In this document: piece by piece, positions 56,548 through 64,000 of the stretch
How positions within the stretch are numbered: the first letter of the stretch is position 1
How the letters are laid out: each line of letters begins with the position of its first letter
DNA from: Strongyloides papillosus
Taxonomy: Eukaryota; Nematoda; Chromadorea; Rhabditida; Strongyloididae
DNA length: 64,000 nucleotides
Reading direction: 5' to 3'
Assembly: GCA_005656395.1 (NCBI GenBank)
Contig: SRSI01000031.1
Location: forward strand, 310,001-374,000
Made by a program: the position numbers and the translations under genes
The notes under the pieces: model-generated
The model's database searches: none
What the model was told of the DNA's origin: nothing
What the model saw: only the letters and a program-made list of their open reading frames with translations

Positions 56548-57996
56548 TTATATTAAAGTATAGTAGTTTAGTGTCGTTAGCCAATTGTTAAATACTAGTA
56601 CAATTGAAATTTTCAGCACCTTTGAGAGAAGCAGCTTTGGTTTTTCCAGTTCAAAAACGCCAATGCATTCATCTAAACCTTCAACTTCTCTTTCGTCTAC
56701 CAAGCTATAATTATCATTTACAAAGTGTACTTGAAGCATGCCAGTTACTATATTTGGTATGAAGGAATAAATGAAACACTTTTCATAATTCTTTGCTGAA
56801 ATTAACGTTGGCTTGAACTGTTGTGGTAAATGATAAGTATTATCCTGGAGATCATCAATGGGAGAACTAATATATACATCTCTTCTACAGCCTGTGTTGT
56901 CATACTTTGATATTTTTGATATAATACGTAATACATGTAATAAAACTTTTTCATCACCTTCTTCATCACTTTCTTCGTTACATTCAAATTCTAAAGAGTT
57001 GACGATTGAAATCATGTTTGTAATTGAATCATATGTGTAGTTGGTAACCTGTGTGTCTTCTTCAGAAAATAATACATATGGGATTTTATTCTTTTCAAAG
57101 ACATAAATTTTCCCTTCCATTATCCCAAATAGAACACAATCATTTATAACTACCAAATTAGTTACAGCCTTCAATTCAACATTGACATTTGTCAACCAAT
57201 TTTCCTTATCAAGAGCGTTATCAGTAGGCACAGAAAATATATTACATTCCCCAACTGAATAAACGACAATGTTTTTTTCTAAAAAGCATACTGAGTTGAT
57301 TTTACTCTCCTCATTAAATAATACTCTTTCATGTGTGGCTCCAGAAATTCCATTATTTGGAGTTAGTACTACGCTCTGAAGAGATCCATTTTCAAAACCA
57401 ACACAAAACTCAACAGCATCCTCACGGAACTTGTTGAAGGCCACAGTAGTAAAAGGAACTGATCCAAAAACTCTATCGTAGAAAATGTCAAGACCTTTGT
57501 AAATTCGTAGAAAATAATTACGAGAATCAGTATCCTTACATAAATATTCGTGACTACCAGCAATCAAAATAAAGCCATTATGAACGTCAATAAATGTGAT
57601 AAACTCTCTGCTTAATGCTCTATCTCCTGTTTCTATAAAAAAGGTACTTTCTTTATCTAATGTTCCTAAGAGGCAGCGCTTCAATATATCATCCTCATTA
57701 CAGCATACATCCTCACCATCATCAATTTTGATTTTTAATAACTAGAACATACATAAAATAAAGAACAATAAATCTAAACGTACCTCTTTTGGTAAATCAT
57801 AAATTTGATGATAATCACTATCACGTACAGGCTCACAGCATACAGGACATTTGAATTTACCTTGATTGCTGTTTTCACGTGCCCATTTTTCTAAACAAGA
57901 TTTCCCAAATAGATGACCACATTTGGTAGAGAATATAGCATGTTCTGTACCATTACCAGTATAGGAGTCAGAACAAATAACACATACAAATGACAT
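56548..57996 (-). CDS. RFWD3-like RING plus propeller protein, array copy 1
   Basis: Exon 57996-57784 (71 codons) and exon 57741-56548, with a 42-bp phase-0 intron, encode 468 aa. Residues 1-55 are a RING: CVIC, CGHLFGKSC and CPVC. The CGHLFGxxC core lacks the usual fifth metal ligand, as in RFWD3. The large second exon has propeller-like repeats (TTVAFNKFREDAVEFCVGFENGSLQSV, KINSVCFLEKNIVVYSVGECNIFSV, VLFGIMEGKIYVFEKNKIPYV) and ends LDECIGVFELEKPKLLLSK..., echoing the last strand of RFWD3. RFWD3 is an E3 ligase in replication-fork and crosslink repair; whether these divergent copies keep that role is unknown. The ATG directly follows a TTTTCAG acceptor. Confidence 0.6.
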
Positions 57997-58247
57997 CTGA
58001 AAACAATTACATGATATTAAAAAAACAATATTAATTGATATTTCATTTTAAGACTAATTGAACTTGAATAAATTCTAGTGTAAACGACATTTCCACGCGT
58101 TTATTATTTTTAAATAAATCATAAACTAAAAAAAGAAGCAAAAATATAAATGCTTTTGGTGTTCTGAATATACCATTCATAATTTTTGATGTGTCACTGT
58201 TGAATGGTAAAAGGTAAAACAAAATATTTCATAATCTTCTGACATAC
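57997..58247 (-). promoter_or_regulatory. Putative 5' UTR intron and upstream block of RING copy 1
   Basis: A TTAAG/GTATGT donor-like site at 58247-58246 lies 251 bp before the TTTTCAG acceptor that abuts the ATG. The block from about 58152 to 58260 recurs upstream of copies 2 and 3 with good conservation, so it is probably functional 5' leader and promoter sequence. The acceptor could equally be used by a spliced leader. Confidence 0.4.
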
Positions 58248-58717
58248 CTTAAGTTACATATCGTTTTTTATCAAAGTTGGTGACTTCATTGTCTAAAATT
58301 GATGATAAATTCTTTTACTTTGAAAGATAACATGATAACTAACATTGTATAGATAAACTATTGAACTTTTTCAAGTTATTGCAATAATTAAACAATTGTG
58401 ATGAGTGAATGAAAAGTCAAAAAGCGATAAAATTGGTAAAGCAATAAATATAGGTTTTTGTGAGTATTATTTCAAGGACAATATAAATATGAAAACATAT
58501 CTGATTTTGTTCAAATATGAAAGCAGTTTTTTGAAAACTAATTAATATAAAAAAGATTACGAGTTGACGGATATTCCTATTCAAAAAACAGTTTTCAGTT
58601 GTCTTTTTTTAAATACATAAATACGAGAGCTTTATTAAAGTAATAAAAATGTTTCGAGAAGAAGAATTTTATTTTAAAAATGATTACATTATTATACAAA
58701 AGTATTAAAACGTTGCT
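58248..58717. other. Intergenic between array copies 1 and 2
   Basis: About 470 bp of A/T-rich sequence containing the copy 1 promoter and the 3' UTR of copy 2. No separate feature recognised. Confidence 0.4.
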
Positions 58718-60143
58718 TCATATTAAAACATAGTAGTTAAATATCGTAAACCCATTGTGAAATATTAGTACAATCGGAATTTTTAGTACCTTTGAAAGAA
58801 GTAACATTGGTTCCTCGAGTGCAAAAATACCTATGCATTTATCTAAACCTTCGATTTTTCTTTCACCCACAATGTTTAAGGCATCATTTACAAGGTGCAC
58901 TTGAAGCATGCCTTTCTCTACATTTGGTACGAACGAGTAAATGAAATATTTTTCACAATCTTTTGTTGAAATTATAGTTGGGTTGAATTTTTTTGGTAAA
59001 TGATAAGCAGTATTTGGGAGATCTTCGACAGGAGAATTAATATATACTTCTCTCCTACAGCCTGCATTGTCACACATAGATGTTTTTGATATTCTACGAA
59101 ATACATGTGATACATCTTTTTCATTACTTTCAGATTGTGAAGAGTTGACGATTAAAATCATGTCAACAACCGAATCATATGTAAAGTTAATAACTTTTTT
59201 GTTTTCCTCTGAGTAAAATACATATGGAATTTTATTCTTCTCAAAAACATATATTTTACCATCCATTATTCCCAATAAAACATGATCATTTACCGAATTT
59301 AAATTAGTTATAGTGTTTAATTTAATGTCGACATTTTTTAACCAATCTTTCTTCCAATCAGTCTCATCATTATATACATAAAATATATTACATTTTCCAA
59401 CGGAATAAACAATTTCTCCTTTTTTTAAAAAGCATATTGAATTAATTCTTTTATTATCATTATAATATACGCTTTCATTTGGGGCTCCAGGAACTCCGTT
59501 AGTTAAAGGGAGTACTATGCACTGAAGAACTCCATTTTCAAAACCAACACAAAATTCAACAGCATCCTTACGGAACTTGTTGAATCCTACAGCAGTAAAA
59601 TTAGATGATACAAAAATTCTATCATAAATAATGTTGACACCTTTGTAAACTTTTAAAAAATATTTGCAGAAATCACTGTTCTCACATAAACAATTTTCAT
59701 TACCAGCAATCAAAATAAATCCATTATGAACATCAAAAAATTTAATAGACTCACTGTCAATTTCCTCATCTCCTGTTTCTATAAGAAAAGAGCTTCCTTT
59801 TTCTAACGTTCCTAAGATACAGCGGTTTAATATGTCATCCTCGATATGTCTTTCATTTTCAGAATAATTACAACTTATTTTTAATAACTAGAATGGAAAT
59901 AAAATAGAAAAAATTAAATTAAAACCTACTTCTTCCGGTATATCATAAATTGGATGACAGTCTCTATAAAGTACGGGTTCACGGCATACAGGACAACTTA
60001 AATCCACCTTGATTACTGTTTCTACGTGCCCACCTTTCTAAACAAGATTTTCCCATTAAATGCCCACATTTGGTAGAATATAAGGCATGTTCTGTACCAT
60101 TAGTAGTAAAGGCATTAGAACAAATAGCACACACAAATGACAT
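58718..60143 (-). pseudogene. RFWD3-like RING plus propeller gene, array copy 2, RING exon frameshifted
   Basis: The start (MSFVCAICSNAF), RING first half (CGHLMGKSC) and full propeller exon are preserved, but an extra base near 59997-59999 shifts the frame just before the last zinc-ligand pair. The reading frame becomes GGFKLSCMP-stop in place of a CPVC motif. The propeller exon (59889 down to 58718) is otherwise fully open, with FNKFRKDAVEFCVGFENGVLQ and ILGIMDGKIYVFEKNKIPYVF-type repeats. The donor also appears displaced by four bases (GTAG/GTTTTA) relative to copies 1 and 3, which would keep the downstream frame. A recent pseudogene or a sequence error would both explain one extra base in an otherwise clean gene. 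Confidence 0.6.
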
Positions 60144-60863
60144 CTGAAAAAAATTACATGATATTAAAGAGAATATTAAATGATATTTTATTTTATAATT
60201 GACCGAATATTGTTGGCAATTAAGCATGAACAAACTCTAATATAGTAAACATTTTTATGTACGATTATTTTTAAAATACCTCTTAAAGAAACAAAAATGA
60301 AAAAGCTTTTGGTGTTGTAAATATACCATTTAAACGTTTTGATATTTCATTGTTAAATGTTAAAAGACAAAACAAAGTATTTCATAATATTCTGACTTAC
60401 CTTAAATTACATGAGACTTTTATCGAGGATTGTAACTTCGTTGTAAGATTTCAGAATAAATTTCTTCACTTTGAAAATTAACTTGATAATTAACATCATA
60501 CAGACAAAATGTTGAACTTTGTTCTCTATTCAAGGCATCAATTAATTGTGTTATGTGAATAAAAAGTACAAAGTTAATAAAATAGATAAAGCGGGAAATA
60601 TATGTTATTTAAGATATTATTTGGAAGACAATACAAATATGAGAAAATAGTTGATTATTTGAAATGTAAAAAATTTTTTTGTTAATTTATCATTATAAAA
60701 AATACAAGTTAACGGAAATGATGACTTCGAAAACATTTCCTCATTTGTTTTATATACACATAATAAACCCGACATTTTAAAAAAAATAATGAACACGTTA
60801 CTAAAAATTAGTACTTTATTAAAAGATGATATAGTTTGTTACAAAAATTCTAAATTGCTGTCT
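60144..60863. other. Upstream block of copy 2 and copy 3 3' flank
   Basis: Contains the conserved upstream block (about 60305-60411), including a TTTAAG/GTAAGT donor-like site and, at the copy 2 start, a TTTTTTCAG acceptor touching the ATG. The remainder up to 60863 is A/T-rich 3' flank of copy 3. Confidence 0.4.
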
Positions 60864-62343
60864 TTATAATAAACTATAGAAATTTAACGTCTTAAATCCA
60901 TGGTGAAATATTAATACGATCGGAATTTTCAACACATTTGAGAGAAGTAGTACTGGCTTTTCGAATCTAAAAATACCAATACACTCATCCAAATTATCAA
61001 TTTTCTTTCTACCAACAACGTTCAAAGCATCATTTACGAAGTGCACTTGAAGTGTGCCATTTTCTACATTTGGTACGATAGAATAAGCAAAACACCTTCC
61101 ACAGTATTTAGCTGAAATTATAGTTGGGTTAAACTCATGGACTACTTGTGAAGAAGAATCTGGGAAATCTCCAACAGAATTGATATCATATGTTTCTCTT
61201 CTACAACCCTCACTATCAAACTTAGGAATTTTTGAAACAATAAACATTTTATGTGATACAATTTTTTCATCCCAAATTTCATCCATATAGCCTTCCCGAT
61301 CATCTAGAAAATAATATGGTAAACAGTTGACGATTGAAATCATGTTTGTAACTGAATCATATGTGTAGTTGGTAACCTGTGTGTCTTCTTCAGAAAATAA
61401 TACATATGGGATTTTATTCTTTTCAAAGACATAAATTTTCCCTTCCATTATCCCAAATAGAACACAATCATTTATAACTGCCAGATTAGTTACAGCCTTC
61501 AATTCAACATTGACATTTGTCAACCAATTTTCCTTATCAGAAGCGTTATCAGTAGGAACAGTAAATATATTGCATTCCCCAACTGAAAATACAACTTTTT
61601 CCTTTCCTAAGAAGCATATTGAATTAATTTTACTATCTTCTTTGATTAATCCTCTTTTATTTTGGATTCTAAGATTTTCATAAGGTGGAGAAAGTACCTC
61701 GGTCATAAGACATCCATCTTTAAAACCAACGCAAAATTCAATGGCATCCTCACGGAACTTGTTGAATGCAACAGCAGTAACAGGAACTGATCCAGAGTCT
61801 TCACTATAAAGAATGTTGGTACCTTTGAAAATTTGTATAAAATATTTGTGAAGACAAGTATCCCCATCATGATCGATATCCCCAACTCCGGAACAATAAA
61901 AAGCACTAATCAAAATATACCCGTCATGAACATCAAAAAATTTAATAAACTTTTTGTGCGTTCTTCCAATTCCTGTCTCTATAAAAAAAGTGCTTCCTTT
62001 TTTTAATCTTCCTGAAAGATAGTCTTTCACTATATCATTCTCGCTAAGGTGTTTGCCCTTAGAATTGCCAAATTTACTTTTTGATAACTAAAATACCAAG
62101 AATATTTTAAAAAAATGTATCTAAACCTACTTCTATTGGTGCATTAAAAATTGGGTGACAACCACTATAATTTAAATGCATACGGCATACAGGACATCGA
62201 AATCTATTTTCACGACTGCTTCTACGTATCCATTCCTCTAAACAAGATTTCCCAAATAAATGCCCACATTTAGTAGAATATAAAGCATGTTCTGTACCAC
62301 TAGCGGTATAGCTTGTAGCACAAATATTACAATCAAACGACAT
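60864..62343 (-). CDS. RFWD3-like RING plus propeller protein, array copy 3
   Basis: Exon 62343-62131 (71 codons) and exon 62087-60864 (intron 43 bp, phase 0) encode 478 aa. The RING shows CNIC, CGHLFGKSC and CPVC, again without the fifth ligand. The propeller exon carries TAVAFNKFREDAIEFCVGFKDGCLMTEV, KINSICFLGKEKVVFSVGECNIFTV and VLFGIMEGKIYVFEKNKIPYVLF, and ends LDECIGIFRFEKPVLLLSNVLK. A stretch of about 265 bp (61326-61590) is nearly identical to copy 1 while flanking parts of the exon are much more diverged. The gene looks intact. Function is inferred from RFWD3-type architecture only. Confidence 0.62.
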
Positions 62344-63003
62344 CTGAAAAAAATTACTTGAGATTAAAAAAAGAATATTCATTGATAATAATTTTACAAT
62401 TGACCGAATATCACTTTCAACTAAGCCTCAATAAACGATAATATGAATGACATTTATCGCGCAGATTTTTTTAAATACCTCTTAAACAAAGAAAAACATA
62501 AGTTTTTGGTGTTCTAAACATACCATTTAAATATTTTATGTCACTGTTGAATGTTAAAAGGTAAAACAAACTATTTCATAATCTTCTAACATGCCTTAAA
62601 TCACATCTTACATCAAAGACTGTAACTTCGTTTGTAAACGTTGATGATCAATTTCTTTATTTTGAAATAACAGTTGATAACTTACACAGTATAGATAGAA
62701 TATTGAACTTTTTTCTGTTATTCCAGGAATAAAGTAATTATTATGTAAATAAAAAGTAAAGAAGTAACAAAATCCTTTAAACAAAATTATATGTTAATTT
62801 AGATATTATTTTGACAACATAGTAAATATGAGGAATTATCTAATTTTTTTAAGTGTAAAAGAATATTTTTTACTAATTTACCAATATAAAAAAGTGTCAG
62901 TAGGTATGTTGACTTCGAGAAGCAGTTTTCCGTTTGTTTTTTATATGCATAAATCTAAAAGTTTTACAGAAATAATACACACATTTTATGAACAAATATT
63001 TTA
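62344..63003. other. Upstream block of copy 3
   Basis: The conserved upstream block recurs at about 62503-62606, but its donor-like site reads TTTAAG/GCATGT, with GC in place of GT. The acceptor TTTTTTCAG touches the ATG at 62343. The rest is A/T-rich. Confidence 0.4.
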
Positions 63004-64000
63004 TTGAAAAATAATCATTCAATGTTAAAGTTGTGTAAATTCAAGTCCTTCTACAGAACTATAGAAAATTTATATTATAAATTCATTTTCAAATATTGTT
63101 ATGGCTGGAATTTTTATCATTTCTGGTGTAAAAATTGTAGTTCATCAAGAGTGACAATAGTAATCCAATCACTTAAACAACTAATTTCTCACCATTTGAA
63201 AGTTCTATAAAACCATTATTTACAATTTACAGCATATCCTTGAAGTACACTTTTTTTCAAATACCGCACAAACGTATAAGTGAAATTTTTTCAACGGCTT
63301 CGTGTGACAATTGGAGATGATTCGAAAAAGGCTGGTAAATCACAACTATAATCTTGGAAATCTTTAATGCTACAGATGATGTGTTTTTCACTTCTCTGGC
63401 ATTTATTATCATAAGTGCAATTTTTTTTATACCACCTTATATTTGTTTGAAATTACATAAATGAAATCTCTATCAGCAAGTTCTAAGGCATCTATTAATA
63501 TTATATTTTTAACTGAATCATATTTATATCCAGTAGATATTATATTGTTTTCTGAATAGGCTGCATTTGGTATCCCATTCTTATCAAAAACATAAATTTT
63601 ATCATTTATGACTCCAAATAAAGTATGGTTATTTGTGATTTTCAAACTAGTTACAGCATTAAATTTAATATTTTTAAACTATTTTTTAAAAATGAATATA
63701 ATCAATGTGTATATTAAATATAATGGGTTTACAAAAATCTCTAACTGAATACACAATATATCTGTGCCCTAAATAACATATTAATAAAATATCTTATTTT
63801 TAGTAAACAATACAGTTTTATGAGTGATTCCATAAAATCCATTAGAAAAAGAAAATACTGTGTTGCGTATAACTCTATTTTTTAAACCGACAAAAAATTC
63901 AAGACATTCTTCACGGCATTTGTTGAGTGTTACAGCAGTAATATCAATCGATTCAAAATTTTTACTGTAGTAAACGTTGTCACCTTCAAAAATTTTTAGA
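63004..64000 (-). pseudogene. Degenerate RING/propeller array copy 4, cut by the window edge
   Basis: Scattered minus-strand fragments match the propeller exon of copies 1-3 in the right order. LFGVINDKIYVFDKNGIPNAAYSE (63427-63645) matches LFGIMEGKIYVFEKNKIPYVLFSE, and near 63880-63960 a degenerate ITAVTLNKCREECLEFFVGL segment matches TAVAFNKFREDAVEFCVGF. Frames are interrupted repeatedly and the C-terminal part is hardly recognisable near 63230-63330. The RING exon, if any, lies beyond the window. This is a decayed member of the array. Confidence 0.6.

Noticed and set aside
1..64000. tRNA genes, CRISPR arrays and spliced-leader RNA genes
   Set aside because: A scan by eye for B-box-like GTTCGA contexts, evenly spaced repeats and SL-like 5' sequences gave no credible candidate.

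Overview
The window is eukaryotic and very AT-rich. It has short introns (38-50 bp is common), genes with splice acceptors flush against the start codon, and closely spaced same-strand gene pairs that look like trans-spliced operons. The gene content (ShKT-domain secreted proteins, a miniature BRC-2-type BRCA2, an AIN-type GW182 protein, nematode-style 7TM receptors, divergent PP1-like phosphatases) points to a nematode. Base composition and gene density fit a Strongyloides-like clade IV worm, but the genus is an inference. Exon coordinates were derived by hand from reading frames, GT/AG sites and protein family resemblance.

Layout. 1-8.0 kb: no gene found. 8.0-10.5 kb: BRCA2-like and MED30-like genes (both -). 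11.4-13.0 kb: two tandem ShKT secreted-protein genes (+); intron 1 of the first holds two related C/D-box snoRNA candidates. 13.9-15.8 kb: an allatostatin-C-like peptide precursor and a DNAJC17-like protein (-). 16.8-19.4 kb: a macrodomain gene 61 bp upstream of a KCTD3/SHKBP1-like gene (-, likely operon), divergent from an ALY/REF mRNA-export factor (+, 20-21.3 kb). 21.5-22.6 kb: a peptide-type GPCR (-). 22.85-27.11 kb: a nearly intact DIRS-type tyrosine-recombinase retrotransposon with perfect 118-bp inverted terminal repeats, an internal complementary region, a gag-RT-RNaseH ORF and a recombinase. 29.4-33.5 kb: IWS1 and an SLC22-like transporter (+). 34.2 kb: a PKI-type kinase inhibitor (-), possibly nested inside the first intron of a JmjC/JMJD5-like gene (+, to 38.8 kb). 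40.7-42.8 kb: a GW182/AIN-like miRISC protein (-). 46.3-47.4 kb: TRAPPC4 and LAMTOR4, a likely operon (+). 47.7-48.8 kb: two small Lys/Asn-rich single-TM proteins (-). 49.4-50.3 kb: a 7TM protein (+). 51.1-52.0 kb: a lone retroelement Gag ORF (-). 54.5-64 kb: a divergent PP1 phosphatase set beside a tandem array of RFWD3-like RING plus beta-propeller genes, with three main copies, one degenerate copy at the window edge and one inverted remnant.

Shared themes: the nuclear genes (BRC-2, MED30, ALY/REF, IWS1, DNAJC17, JMJD5-like) are single-copy housekeeping functions. The lineage-specific content is concentrated in the secreted and membrane proteins, the mobile elements and the RING array. The array shows a tract of unusually high identity between non-adjacent copies (probable gene conversion), conserved upstream blocks, and one copy broken by a single extra base.
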